DNA from: SZUA-430 sp964647355
GTDB taxonomy: Bacteria; Pseudomonadota; Alphaproteobacteria; Micropepsales; Micropepsaceae
Assembly: GCA_964647355.1 (NCBI GenBank)
Contig: CAZYGK010000008.1
Coordinates: 1-64,000 of the forward strand
Length of the DNA: 64,000 bases
Direction: 5' to 3'
Each line of letters starts with the position of its first letter. Within the stretch, counting starts at the first letter, position 1. The notes beneath the pieces are model-generated. The model was given only the letters and a program-made list of their open reading frames with translations, was not told the DNA's origin and did no database searches. Made by a program: the position numbers and the translations under genes. Shown in pieces: positions 51,514 to 60,221 of this stretch.

Positions 51514-52773
51514 CTATTGCGGCGCGGGTTCTTCCCGGCGCGCGGCAAACTCGAATGTGAGACCGGGGCGGCCGCCGGTGTCGATTTCCAAGAAGCCCGT
51601 GCTCTTGAAGCTGCGGCCCTGGCAGTCGGTTGCGTCGTCGATTTCGAATGTCGCGTCGCGGGTGCAGAACTGCTTCGTGCCGCCCCAGGTTTCGGCGACA
51701 CCTTCCGTGCGATCGGCGGCGGCGAACGCATAGACATAACGCTCGATCAGACGATCCTTGATCACCTTCTCGCATTGGCCCGGTTGCAGGCGCCACCAAC
51801 CCATAGAGCGCTTCTTGCCTTGGGATTCGATCCCGAGAGCGGACCAGATGATGTCTTGCGTGCGGTTGCAGAACGTCAAGCCCGCGCCGGCCTGGTTCTT
51901 GGCCGCTTCGGCGAGCAGTTTGTTGTAGAGGCCGGTCGCATCGTTCGAGGGCAGGCCGAGTGCGGTGCGGACCTGGCCCAGCGCTTCGACGAACTTCGGA
52001 CCGGGCACGCCGTCGATCGCGCCTTCGAAGCGGCCGAGATCGGCGAGAAGCCGCTGTACGCCCGCAATGCGCGCTTGATCGAGCGATTTGAAGCCCGGTG
52101 TTTCGGCCAGCGTCGTCGTCCAGGCAGTTTTGCCTTCGGTGTCGACGCGGGCAAAGCCTTGCGCTTCGTAGCCGGGACCGCATTGGTTGGAGCCGTCGCT
52201 CGTCGCTTGGAACGTGCCCTTGCCCGTGCAAAGCGTCTGCGTGCCGCCCCAGGTTCGGATCGCGCCGGAGTGGGCGAACGACGAGCGGGCGAACGTGTAG
52301 AATGTCGGCTGCTTCAGTTCGCCCTTGATCACGACGCGGCATTCTCCGGCGGGGACAATCCACCAGCCGCGCGTTGCGAGCAGGCCGCCATTGCGGATGC
52401 CGACGGCGATCGAGAGGGCGTAGGATGTGCGGTTGCAGAACGTGTAGTCGCTCTTCGCGTTTCGCTGGGGGCGATCGGGCTGAAGGTTGCCGACGCCGGG
52501 GATCGGCTTTGCGGGGGCTTCTGTCGTAGCGGCTCCGGGTGCCGAGACGATGCGAGGCTTCGTGCGTGCAGGCTTCGTTTGCTCGCGCAGTTCGCTGCCG
52601 GGCGTCATGGGCATGACGACGGGGCGCTGGGGCGTCGATGCGGGCGCCGCGTCCTCAGCAGGTTGCGCGCGAGCCGCGCCGCTTGCGGCTACAAGCGCGA
52701 GACCGATCGACAGCGCGAACTGGCGCAACGAAGCGAACAAACTGTCCAAGTCCTTGAAATCGCGAGGCTTCAC
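51514..52773 (-). CDS. Exported protein with two DUF1036 domains
   Basis: A 419-residue secreted protein: signal peptide (LALVAASGAARA), Pro/Thr-rich linker, and two DUF1036 domains (about residues 109-215 and 300-400), each with FCNRT at the start, a GWW...P.G.C core and conserved Cys (ECRVVIKGEL; QCEKVIKDRL). Between them a ~60-residue segment (ARIAGVQRLLADLGRFEGAIDG) resembles a peptidoglycan-binding repeat. The cysteines suggest disulfides in the periplasm. Overlaps argB by 4 nt. Function of DUF1036 is unknown. Confidence 0.8.
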   Translation of the reverse strand: MKPRDFKDLDSLFASLRQFALSIGLALVAASGAARAQPAEDAAPASTPQRPVVMPMTPGSELREQTKPARTKPRIVSAPGAATTEAPAKPIPGVGNLQPDRPQRNAKSDYTFCNRTSYALSIAVGIRNGGLLATRGWWIVPAGECRVVIKGELKQPTFYTFARSSFAHSGAIRTWGGTQTLCTGKGTFQATSDGSNQCGPGYEAQGFARVDTEGKTAWTTTLAETPGFKSLDQARIAGVQRLLADLGRFEGAIDGVPGPKFVEALGQVRTALGLPSNDATGLYNKLLAEAAKNQAGAGLTFCNRTQDIIWSALGIESQGKKRSMGWWRLQPGQCEKVIKDRLIERYVYAFAAADRTEGVAETWGGTKQFCTRDATFEIDDATDCQGRSFKSTGFLEIDTGGRPGLTFEFAARREEPAPQ

Positions 52774-53717
52774 CCACGCACGATCATGGTGCCTGCACCG
52801 TGCTCTGTAAACAGCTCGATGAGAAGCACATGTTGAACACGCCCGTCGAGAATGACCGCCGCGCGCACACCGCGCTCGACCGCGTCGATACAGGTTTCAA
52901 CCTTGGGAATCATGCCGCCGGAGATTGTGCCGTCCTTGATCAGAGCGCGCGCCTCGGTTGTGGTGAGGCGTTCGATCAAATTGCCGTTGCGGTCCATAAC
53001 CCCTGGGACATCGGTCAGGAGCAGCATGCGGTCGGCTTTGAGGGCACCTGCGACGGCCCCCGCAACCGTGTCGGCGTTGATGTTGTAGGTCTCGCCGTTC
53101 CGGCCGACGCCGATCGGGGCGATGACGGCAACCATGTCGGCGCGGACGATCGCCTGCAGCACCTCGATGTTGACCTCTTCCGGTTCGCCCACGAAGCCGA
53201 GGTCGACGGCTTCTTCCTTGCCGGTGTCGGGGTTGCGGCGGGTCTTTACGACCTTCTTGGCGACGATCATCTGACCGTCCTTGCCCGAGACGCCCACAGC
53301 TTTGCCGCCCGCGTTGTTGATGGCGGAGACGATCTGTTTGTTGACGGTGCCGGTCAGAACCATCTCGACGACGTCGATGGCAGCTTGATCGGTGACGCGT
53401 AGGCCGTCGACAAACGACGACTTGATCTCGAGCTTTTTCAGCATCGCGCCGATCTGCGGGCCGCCGCCGTGCACGACGACAGGATCAATGCCGGTTTGGC
53501 GCATCAGCACGATGTCTTGCGCGAAGTGCTCGGCGACGCCTTCTTCACCCATGGCGTTGCCGCCGTATTTCACGAGCACCGTCTTTTGATCGTAGTGCAA
53601 AATGTGCGGCAATGCTTCGGTGAGCACCCGGGCGGTCGCGCGCCACTTCGCGAGCTGGCGCAGGTTCTGGACGCGTTCGTCCTTGCCTTGGAAGGTCGGG
53701 TCGTCTGGAGAACTCAT
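52770..53717 (-). CDS. argB: N-acetylglutamate kinase
   Basis: A 315-residue amino-acid kinase catalysing the second step of arginine synthesis. VLVKYGGNAMGEE (phosphate-binding loop), VVHGGGPQIGAML, and the C-terminal SGGMIPKVETCIDAV are conserved. The ~20-residue N-terminal helix seen in arginine-inhibited, hexameric ArgB is present (RVQNLRQLAKW...), which suggests feedback control. Follows engB. Confidence 0.95.
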   Translation of the reverse strand: MSSPDDPTFQGKDERVQNLRQLAKWRATARVLTEALPHILHYDQKTVLVKYGGNAMGEEGVAEHFAQDIVLMRQTGIDPVVVHGGGPQIGAMLKKLEIKSSFVDGLRVTDQAAIDVVEMVLTGTVNKQIVSAINNAGGKAVGVSGKDGQMIVAKKVVKTRRNPDTGKEEAVDLGFVGEPEEVNIEVLQAIVRADMVAVIAPIGVGRNGETYNINADTVAGAVAGALKADRMLLLTDVPGVMDRNGNLIERLTTTEARALIKDGTISGGMIPKVETCIDAVERGVRAAVILDGRVQHVLLIELFTEHGAGTMIVRG

Positions 53718-53738
53718 GCGCGCGCTTTCAAACGTAGC

Positions 53739-54389
53739 TTAACGGCGCGCCTTATAGACGGTTTCCGCGAGGTCCGCGAGATGGGCACGCAGCTCAGGGA
53801 TACCCGTCTTGGTTTCGGCGGAAGTCGCAAAGATGTCCGGATGGGCGGCCGCGTGGGTCTTGGCGAGCGCTGCGGCTGCGTTAACCGCTTCGGCGACCTC
53901 GGTCGCGTTCAGTTTGTCGGTCTTGGTCAAGACGACCAGGAACGAGGCCGCAGCCTCGTCGAGGATTTCCATCATCGTGCGGTCGTTTTCGTTTGCGCCG
54001 TGGCGGGCGTCGATCAGCAGGCAGACGCGGCGCAGCTGCGGGCGGCCGCGGAGATAAGATTCGATGAGGCGGCGCCAGTCGGCCGACATCGCCTTCGAGA
54101 CGCGTGCGAAGCCGTAGCCGGGGAGGTCGGCGAGCGTGAGCTTGTGGCCTAAGTCGAACAGGTTGATCTCGCGCGTGCGGCCGGGCGTGTTCGAAACGCG
54201 CGCCAGCGTCTTCCTGTTCGTGAGCGCGTTCAGAAGGCTCGACTTACCGACATTCGAACGGCCGGCGAAGGCGATCTCGGGGAGCTTCGTCGGCGGCAGA
54301 TCGGCGAACGCGCGCACGGGGCGCAGGAATTTGCATTCCTGCGCGAACAACAAATGGCCCTTCTTGAGCGCGCCTTTTGGGGCCGTCAT
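53739..54389 (-). CDS. engB: Ribosome biogenesis GTP-binding protein EngB/YsxC
   Basis: A 216-residue GTPase acting in 50S assembly. G1 GRSNVGKSSLLNAL, G2/G3 region VSNTPGRTREINLFDL and DLPGYGFARV, G4 TKTDKLN, G5 SAETKTG are all present. ATG overlaps the yidC stop by 4 nt (ATGA). Confidence 0.95.
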   Translation of the reverse strand: MTAPKGALKKGHLLFAQECKFLRPVRAFADLPPTKLPEIAFAGRSNVGKSSLLNALTNRKTLARVSNTPGRTREINLFDLGHKLTLADLPGYGFARVSKAMSADWRRLIESYLRGRPQLRRVCLLIDARHGANENDRTMMEILDEAAASFLVVLTKTDKLNATEVAEAVNAAAALAKTHAAAHPDIFATSAETKTGIPELRAHLADLAETVYKARR

Positions 54390-56182
54390 TCGCCCGGCGC
54401 GCCGCTATTGCCGGGCCTGTTCAACAGCTTCTTCGCCCAGGCCGGAATGTTGAACTCAATCGGCACGTTGAGGCGCCGCATAATGAGCCATTGTTGGAGG
54501 ATCGAGAGCACGTTGTTCACTGTCCAATAGACGACGAGACCGGCCGGGAACTGCGCCATCAGATAGGTGAACATCGGCGGCATGATCACCATCATCTGCT
54601 GCTGCACGGGATCGGTCGCCGGCGGGTTCATCTTGGTTTGGAACCACATCGTCAGGCCCATCAGCACCGGCCAGGCGCCTATGTGCAGCCAGGAAGGAAC
54701 GGCGAACGGCAACAGACCGAACAGGTTGAAGAGCGAGGTCGGATCGGCTGCCGCCAAATCTTGGATCCAACCGAAGAACGGCGCATGGCGCATCTCGATC
54801 GTGACGAACAAGACTTTGTAGAGCGCGAAGAACACCGGGATTTGAATAAGGATGGGCAGGCAACCCATCATTGGGTTGATCTTCTCGCGCTGAAACAGAG
54901 CGATCTGCTCCTGCTGCAGTTTCAAACGGTCGTCCTTGTAGCGTTCCTGCAGCTCTTTGATCTGCGGCTGGACCTTCTTCATCTTGGTCATCGACTCGTA
55001 AGAGCGATTGGCCAGCGGGAAGAAAAGGATCTTGACGACGATCGTAAGCAGGATGATCGCGATGCCGAAATTGCCAACGAGCTGGTTGAGCCAGTCGAGG
55101 CCATGGAACATCCAATAGGTGAGGTAGCCGAACCAGCCCCAGTCGATGGTCATGTCGAAGCGCTGGATGCCCAGTTTTTCCTGATACCCCTCGATGAGCG
55201 AGACCTTTTTGGCGCCGGCGTAGAGATTGTGCGTCACCGTCGCCGTGCCGCCGGCCGCGATGTTGCGGGGGCTCAAGAGGTAGTCGGCGCGGAAGGTCTC
55301 AAGCGCGCCCTTCGTGATCGAGAAGCGGGCATTGAATTGTTCGTTCTGCGGGGGCGCGAGCGTCGCCATCCAGTACTTGTCGGTGATGCCGAGCCAGCCG
55401 CCTTTGCTCTCGAACTTCATCTCCGGCAGCTCGGCGTCGCGCATTTCGGCGTAATCGGCCTCCTTCAACTCGCCGCCCAAAACGGCGACGAGGCCTTCGT
55501 GGAGGATCCAGTTCGCCTCGTGTTTCGGTTCGCCTTCGCGCGCCACGAGAGCGTAGGGGTAAAGCGTGATCGGCGCGCCCGACTTGTTCTCGACCTTGTC
55601 GGTGATGGAGAACATGTAGTTCTCGTCGAGGGCGATCGTGCGTGTGAAGACGAGGCCTTGGCCGTTGTCCCAAGTCAGCGTCACCGGCGTCGTGGCGGTT
55701 AGCGTGTTGCCCGACGGTGTCCAGACCGTCGCGCCGTTCGGCACCGCGGTCGCCGAGCCCGGGGCCGCCGTCCAACCGGTTTCGGCGAATGTCGCGCCGG
55801 CCGAACCTTGCGGCGACAGGAAGACGATCTCGGGACTCTTGGGGTCGATCGTCTCGCGGTAGTTCTGAAGGCGCAGATCGTCGATCTGGCCACCCGTCAG
55901 TTTGATCGAGCCGTCGACCTTGCCGTTGTCGAAGCGCAGGCGGGCACCGCTTTCGGCGACGACCACATCACGCGGCTTGGGGGCCGCCGCTGTTGCTGAG
56001 CCAAGCGTTGTCGGAACGCCCGGTGCCGCGGGGTTGGCCGGTTGCGTCGCTTGTTGTTCGATCTTGGCTTGCCGTGCCGCTTCGCGTTGCGGCGCCAAAA
56101 AGAAGTAGTCCCAGCCAATGATGACGAGGACGCACAGCACCATCGCCGCGATCAGATTGCCGGAATCGTTTTGTTTGTTCAT
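54386..56182 (-). CDS. yidC: Membrane protein insertase YidC
   Basis: A 598-residue inner-membrane insertase/foldase. N-terminal helix (LIAAMVLCVLVIIGWDYFFLAP), a large periplasmic beta domain (~residues 60-350), then the five-helix insertase core with WFGYLTYWMFHGLDWLNQLVGNFGIAIILLTIVVKILFFPL (positively charged groove Arg expected) and the cytoplasmic helical hairpin KKVQPQIKELQERYKDD. The C-terminus is short. Cluster rpmH-rnpA-yidD-yidC-engB is typical. Confidence 0.95.
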   Translation of the reverse strand: MNKQNDSGNLIAAMVLCVLVIIGWDYFFLAPQREAARQAKIEQQATQPANPAAPGVPTTLGSATAAAPKPRDVVVAESGARLRFDNGKVDGSIKLTGGQIDDLRLQNYRETIDPKSPEIVFLSPQGSAGATFAETGWTAAPGSATAVPNGATVWTPSGNTLTATTPVTLTWDNGQGLVFTRTIALDENYMFSITDKVENKSGAPITLYPYALVAREGEPKHEANWILHEGLVAVLGGELKEADYAEMRDAELPEMKFESKGGWLGITDKYWMATLAPPQNEQFNARFSITKGALETFRADYLLSPRNIAAGGTATVTHNLYAGAKKVSLIEGYQEKLGIQRFDMTIDWGWFGYLTYWMFHGLDWLNQLVGNFGIAIILLTIVVKILFFPLANRSYESMTKMKKVQPQIKELQERYKDDRLKLQQEQIALFQREKINPMMGCLPILIQIPVFFALYKVLFVTIEMRHAPFFGWIQDLAAADPTSLFNLFGLLPFAVPSWLHIGAWPVLMGLTMWFQTKMNPPATDPVQQQMMVIMPPMFTYLMAQFPAGLVVYWTVNNVLSILQQWLIMRRLNVPIEFNIPAWAKKLLNRPGNSGAPGE

Positions 56183-56185
56183 CGC

Positions 56186-56473
56186 TTAGGTCTTGGCGTG
56201 GTGGTGATGATGATGTTTGCAGTCGGGCACGGGATCGAAGCCTTCGCCGCCGCCGAGCCACTTGACGGGGTGGCAGCGTGAGAGCCGGCGCAGCGTCAGC
56301 CAGGCTCCTTTGATTGCGCCGTGTTTCTCGATCGCCTCCAGCGCGTAGGCCGAACATGTCGGCTGATAGCGGCAGACGGGGCCGATCAGCGGCGAAAGCG
56401 CGTAGCGGTAGGCGTGAATGGGCGCCTTGGCGAGCCGCTTTGCGGCGTGCGCGAGCGCATCCCAAACTTTCAT
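56186..56473 (-). CDS. yidD: Membrane protein insertion efficiency factor YidD
   Basis: A 95-residue protein with the YidD core YRYALSPLIGPVCRYQPTCSAYALEAIEKHG and RLSRCHPVKWLGGGEGFDPVP. It helps YidC insertion. Unusual: the C-terminus after Cys85 is Lys then six consecutive histidines (residues 87-92, codons 56198-56215), a natural hexahistidine run. Overlaps rnpA by 4 nt; 3 nt before yidC. Confidence 0.95.
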   Translation of the reverse strand: MKVWDALAHAAKRLAKAPIHAYRYALSPLIGPVCRYQPTCSAYALEAIEKHGAIKGAWLTLRRLSRCHPVKWLGGGEGFDPVPDCKHHHHHHAKT

Positions 56474-56859
56474 CGCTCCTCCGCTTTTTGGGGGCGGCCC
56501 CCATGTACTTTGCGGAGAGCCTGCTTCAGGTCGTCGATCAGCGCGACGAACGGCCGGTCCGCCGTCGCTTCGCGACCGACGAGAACATAGTCATGACCCT
56601 TCTGTCCTAAAAGGGGCAGAACCGCTCGAGCTGCCTCGCGCAGGCGGCGTTTCACCCGGTTTCTTGCGACCGCGCCGCCCAGTTTCTTCGTTGCGGTGAA
56701 GCCGACACGCAACGCGCCGGAGGGTTCGGGGGTGGGTGCCATTTGCAGAACGAGACCCGGCGCCGACCAACGGCGCCCGCGGCTCAAGCGCAGAAAATCG
56801 GCGCGCTTAAGGAGACGCGACACTTTGACCGGTAAGGTGGGCGTGTCGGTTGCAGACAC
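56470..56859 (-). CDS. rnpA: Ribonuclease P protein component
   Basis: A 129-residue basic protein that assists RNase P RNA in tRNA 5' maturation. The RNR motif is GGAVARNRVKRRLREAAR, with F-TATKK before it. Start is GTG at 56859; it is 13 nt after the rpmH stop. Confidence 0.94.
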   Translation of the reverse strand: MSATDTPTLPVKVSRLLKRADFLRLSRGRRWSAPGLVLQMAPTPEPSGALRVGFTATKKLGGAVARNRVKRRLREAARAVLPLLGQKGHDYVLVGREATADRPFVALIDDLKQALRKVHGGRPQKAEER

Positions 56860-56872
56860 GCTGAGGCGGCTC

Positions 56873-57013
56873 TTAAGCCGACAGACGCTTGCGGCCGTGG
56901 GCGCGGCGGCGGGCCAGCACCTTCTTGCCGTTGGTGGTGGCCGAGCGCGAACGGAATCCGTGGCGGCGCTTGCGGACGATTTTGGAAGGCTGATAGGTGC
57001 GCTTGCTGGCCAC
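56873..57013 (-). CDS. rpmH: 50S ribosomal protein L34
   Basis: A 46-residue protein: SKRTYQPSKIVRKRRHGF ... GRKRLSA at the end, diagnostic of L34. The usual start is MKRTYQPS; here no ATG is adjacent, and GTG at 57013 (coding V/M-A-S-K-R-T) with AAGGA 10 nt upstream is the likely start. An ATG 33 nt upstream of it would add 11 odd residues. Too small to be found by length-based searches. Confidence 0.9.
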   Translation of the reverse strand: MASKRTYQPSKIVRKRRHGFRSRSATTNGKKVLARRRAHGRKRLSA

Positions 57014-57210
57014 GGCAGGGAATTCCTTAAGAACGGCGTCTTCGGTTTCGAGGGCGGGCATATAGGGAATTGGCGCGTTCAAGTCAAATCTTGGAGGGTT
57101 ACCAAGGGCTTGGAGGCGTTCACGGGCGGCTGATGAAGCTGTTATGTCGCGGGCGTGGACGTTCGGTGGCATAAGCGCCAGGATTCTTGCTCGTTTTTGC
57201 GGAGGCGCCG

Positions 57211-58023
57211 ATGACCCTCGTTCGTGCCGCCTTGCTTGTGTTGGCGTGCTTTGTCCTTGTGCCCGCGCAAGCTGGCGACCTCGATGCCTATTTTTCCACC
57301 AACGATGCAAACGCCACGATGACCGTCGATCACAGTGCTTGGGAGCGGATCCTCACGATGTATCTCGTGCCGTCGCCCGACCGAATCAATCGCTTTGCGT
57401 ATGGGCGGGTGAATGCGGCCGACAAGAAGGCCCTCAAGGCATATCTCGCGGCGCTTCAGAATGTGAAAGTGACTGCGCTGAAGGCCGACGAACAACGTGC
57501 GTTTTGGATCAACCTCTACAACGCGCTGACGATCGACGTCGTGCTCGACCGCTATCCGGTGAAAACCATCAAGGACATTTCGTTGGGCGGCGGGTTCTTT
57601 GCGTCCGGGCCATGGAAGAAGCCCCTCGTAAAAGTCGAGGGCAAGGCGTTGTCGCTCGACAATGTGGAGCACGACATCTTGCGCAAAGTCTGGAACGATC
57701 CGCGGGTGCACTATGCGGTGAACTGTGCGTCGATGAGCTGCCCCAATCTGATGGCGAAAGCGTTCACGGCCGCCAATCTCGACGAGATGCTGACGCAGGG
57801 CGCGAAAGACTACGTGAACCATCCGCGCGGGGTGCGCCTGGGTGGGTCGAAGGTCACGCTGTCACGGATTTATTCCTGGTACCGCTCGGACTTCGGGGCA
57901 AGCGATGCAGAGATTCTGCGCCACATCGCCAAATATGCCGCGCCGCCGTTGAAGAAGGCGCTCGCAGGCATCGAGACGATAGACGGCTACGACTATGACT
58001 GGTCGCTGAATGAGGCTAAGTGA
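57211..58023 (+). CDS. DUF547 domain exported protein
   Basis: A 270-residue protein with signal peptide (LVRAALLVLACFVLVPAQA) and the DUF547 domain: AFWINLYNALTIDVVLDRYP, FFASGPWKKPLVKVEGKALSLDNVEHDILR, VHYAVNCASMSCPNL (conserved Cys pair) and KVTLSRIYSWYRSDFG. GGAGG ribosome site 5 nt before ATG. Family function is unknown. First gene of a three-gene unit with TVP38 and an oxidoreductase (overlap 4 nt). Confidence 0.9.
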   Translation: MTLVRAALLVLACFVLVPAQAGDLDAYFSTNDANATMTVDHSAWERILTMYLVPSPDRINRFAYGRVNAADKKALKAYLAALQNVKVTALKADEQRAFWINLYNALTIDVVLDRYPVKTIKDISLGGGFFASGPWKKPLVKVEGKALSLDNVEHDILRKVWNDPRVHYAVNCASMSCPNLMAKAFTAANLDEMLTQGAKDYVNHPRGVRLGGSKVTLSRIYSWYRSDFGASDAEILRHIAKYAAPPLKKALAGIETIDGYDYDWSLNEAK

Positions 58024-58766
58024 GGGACATGGAAACGCCAACGACTCCCAAAGCCACGTTCTCGATCGGGCGCCTGATTCCGCTGCTCGTTTTTGCTGCG
58101 GTTCTGATCGCGTTCTTTGCGCTTGGCCTGAACAAGTATCTGACGCTCGATCTGTTGCGGGAGAACCGTGAGGTTCTCAAGAGCTGGGTGCATGCGAACA
58201 AGACCGAGGCGGTGCTGCTGTTCATCACGGCCTACATCATCGTCGCCGCGTTTTCCCTGCCGATCAGCGCGCTGGTCAGCATTACCGGCGGCTTCTTGTT
58301 CGGTAGCGTGTTCGGCGCGGCTTGGGGTGTCATCGGTGCCACAGTCGGGGCCACGATCTTGTTCCTCGTCGCCAAGACGGCCCTCGGCGATCCGTTGCGG
58401 CAGCGGTTTGCTTCGCAGGTGAAGTCGCTCGAGGAAGGGTTTCGCGCCAATGCGGTCAGCTACATGCTGCTGCTCAGATTGGTGCCGTTGTTTCCGTTTT
58501 GGCTCGTCAATCTGGCGGCATCTTTCACAGGCGTTTCGGTGGTGACGTTCTTCGTCACGACGCTTGTCGGCATCATTCCAGGTGCATTTGTGTTCGCGAG
58601 CATCGGCAACGGGCTGGGCGTGCTGTTCGACGCGGGCGAGCAACCGGACTTGAGCTTAACAGCGCTTCTTTCACGATCCGACTTCTACATTCCGATTGGG
58701 GGGCTCATCATCCTGTCTTTGATCCCCGTCGTGTACCGGACATTTTTTGCAAAGAAGCAGGCATAG
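58020..58766 (+). CDS. TVP38/TMEM64 (VTT/DedA-like) membrane protein
   Basis: A 248-residue six-helix membrane protein with the SNARE-associated/VTT core: AAFSLPISALVSITGGFLFGSVFGAAWGVIGATVGATILFLVAKTALGD and LRLVPLFPFWLVNLAASFTGVSVVTFFVTTLVGIIPGAFVFASIG. Related proteins flip or exchange lipids. Start is probably the GTG at 58020 that overlaps the DUF547 stop (GAGG 4 nt before it); an ATG at 58029 is also possible. Followed by the oxidoreductase. Confidence 0.9.
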   Translation: MRDMETPTTPKATFSIGRLIPLLVFAAVLIAFFALGLNKYLTLDLLRENREVLKSWVHANKTEAVLLFITAYIIVAAFSLPISALVSITGGFLFGSVFGAAWGVIGATVGATILFLVAKTALGDPLRQRFASQVKSLEEGFRANAVSYMLLLRLVPLFPFWLVNLAASFTGVSVVTFFVTTLVGIIPGAFVFASIGNGLGVLFDAGEQPDLSLTALLSRSDFYIPIGGLIILSLIPVVYRTFFAKKQA

Positions 58767-58770
58767 GGCC

Positions 58771-60189
58771 ATGGCGGTGATTAAGGCGGACCTCTGCATC
58801 ATCGGCGCCGGTTCGGGCGGGCTTTCGGTTGCGGCCGGCGCGGCGCAGCTAGGGCGCAAGGTCGTCTTGATCGAGCGGCACAAGATGGGCGGCGATTGTC
58901 TGAACTACGGCTGTGTGCCGTCGAAGTCGTTGATCGCGGCCGCTTCGCACGCGCATGCGATCCGGCGGGCCGGCGAGTTCGGCGTCGATGCGGGCGAGCC
59001 CAAGGTCGACTATGCGCGCGTGATGAAGCACGTGCATGAGGTGATTGCAGCGATCGAGCCCAACGATTCCGTCGAGCGGTTCGAGAAGCTCGGGTGTAAG
59101 GTGATCAAGGCAGCCGCGAAGTTCGTCTCCGCCAACGAAGTCGATGCGGGCGGCGAGCGGGTCGCGGCGCGGCACTTCGTGATCGCGACCGGGTCTTCGC
59201 CCGCGAAGCCGCCGATTCCCGGACTCGATCAGACGCCGCATTTCACGAACGAGACCGTGTTCGACAACACCGTGTTGCCGGAACATTTGATCATTATCGG
59301 CGGCGGCGCGATCGGGCTTGAGATGGCGCAGGCGCACCGGCGGCTGGGCTCGCGCGTAACGGTCCTCGAAGCGTTCCGCATCATGCCGAAGGACGATCCG
59401 GAAGCAGTCGCGATCGTGCGCAAGGCGCTGGAAGACGAGGGCGTCGTCATTCGCGAAGGTACGGCTGTCACGGCGGTCTCGAAGATGGACGGCGGGGTTG
59501 CGGTGACGATCTCGCGCAACGGACAGAGCGAGGCGATTGCCGGATCGCATCTGCTGCTCGCGGCCGGGCGGGTGCCGAACGTCGACGGGCTCAATCTGGA
59601 AGCGGCGGGTATCAAATACTCGCGCAAGGGCATCGAGGTCGATGCGTCGCTGCGCACCGCGAACCGCAAAGTCTCGGCGATCGGGGATGTCGCGGGCGGG
59701 CTGCAATTCACCCACGTGGCCGGCTATCACGCCGGGCTGATCATCCGGCGGGTGCTGTTCAAGGTGCCGGTCAAGACGGACACGTCGGCGATCCCGTGGT
59801 GTACCTACACCGATCCGGAGCTCGCGCATGTCGGCCTGACCGAGGCGCAGGCGATAGAGAAGGGCATCGCCCACAGCGTGACGCGCTGGCCGCTGCACGA
59901 CAACGATCGCGCACAGGCCGAACGCGAGACGCATGGGCTGGCAAAGATCGTCATTTCGCGCGGGCGGCCGATCGGCGCGACGATCGTGGCGCCGCACGCG
60001 GGCGACCTGATCCTGCCGTGGGTGATGGCGATCGGACAGAAGGCGAAGATGTCGTCGATGGCCGGCTTGGTGGCGCCGTATCCGACGCTTGGTGAGATTT
60101 CGAAGCGCGCTTCGAGCGCGCATTTCACGCCAACGCTGTTCTCGGGGCGGACGAAGGCGGTGGTTAAAGTCTTGTCATGGTTGCCGTGA
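58771..60189 (+). CDS. FAD-dependent pyridine nucleotide-disulfide oxidoreductase (mercuric reductase-like)
   Basis: A 472-residue flavoprotein. FAD motif IIGAGSGGLSVAAGAA, redox disulfide GGDCLNYGCVPSKSL (Cys43/Cys48), NAD-binding IIGGGAIGLEMAQ, and second FAD motif VSAIGDVAG are intact. In the C-terminal dimer interface, the usual base motif HPT..E is YPTLGE (histidine replaced by Tyr), and no MerA-type C-terminal Cys pair or N-terminal HMA is seen, so it is neither lipoamide dehydrogenase nor a full mercuric reductase. Fusions and neighbourhoods of TVP38 with this oxidoreductase are known in other bacteria. Confidence 0.88.
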   Translation: MAVIKADLCIIGAGSGGLSVAAGAAQLGRKVVLIERHKMGGDCLNYGCVPSKSLIAAASHAHAIRRAGEFGVDAGEPKVDYARVMKHVHEVIAAIEPNDSVERFEKLGCKVIKAAAKFVSANEVDAGGERVAARHFVIATGSSPAKPPIPGLDQTPHFTNETVFDNTVLPEHLIIIGGGAIGLEMAQAHRRLGSRVTVLEAFRIMPKDDPEAVAIVRKALEDEGVVIREGTAVTAVSKMDGGVAVTISRNGQSEAIAGSHLLLAAGRVPNVDGLNLEAAGIKYSRKGIEVDASLRTANRKVSAIGDVAGGLQFTHVAGYHAGLIIRRVLFKVPVKTDTSAIPWCTYTDPELAHVGLTEAQAIEKGIAHSVTRWPLHDNDRAQAERETHGLAKIVISRGRPIGATIVAPHAGDLILPWVMAIGQKAKMSSMAGLVAPYPTLGEISKRASSAHFTPTLFSGRTKAVVKVLSWLP

Positions 60190-60221
60190 CGGGTCACGCC
60201 AAACGTCTGTCACAATAAGTT

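Noticed and set aside
57014..57210. Replication origin near rpmH
   Set aside because: No DnaA-box clusters (TTATCCACA-like) or AT-rich unwinding region are seen, and dnaA is absent.
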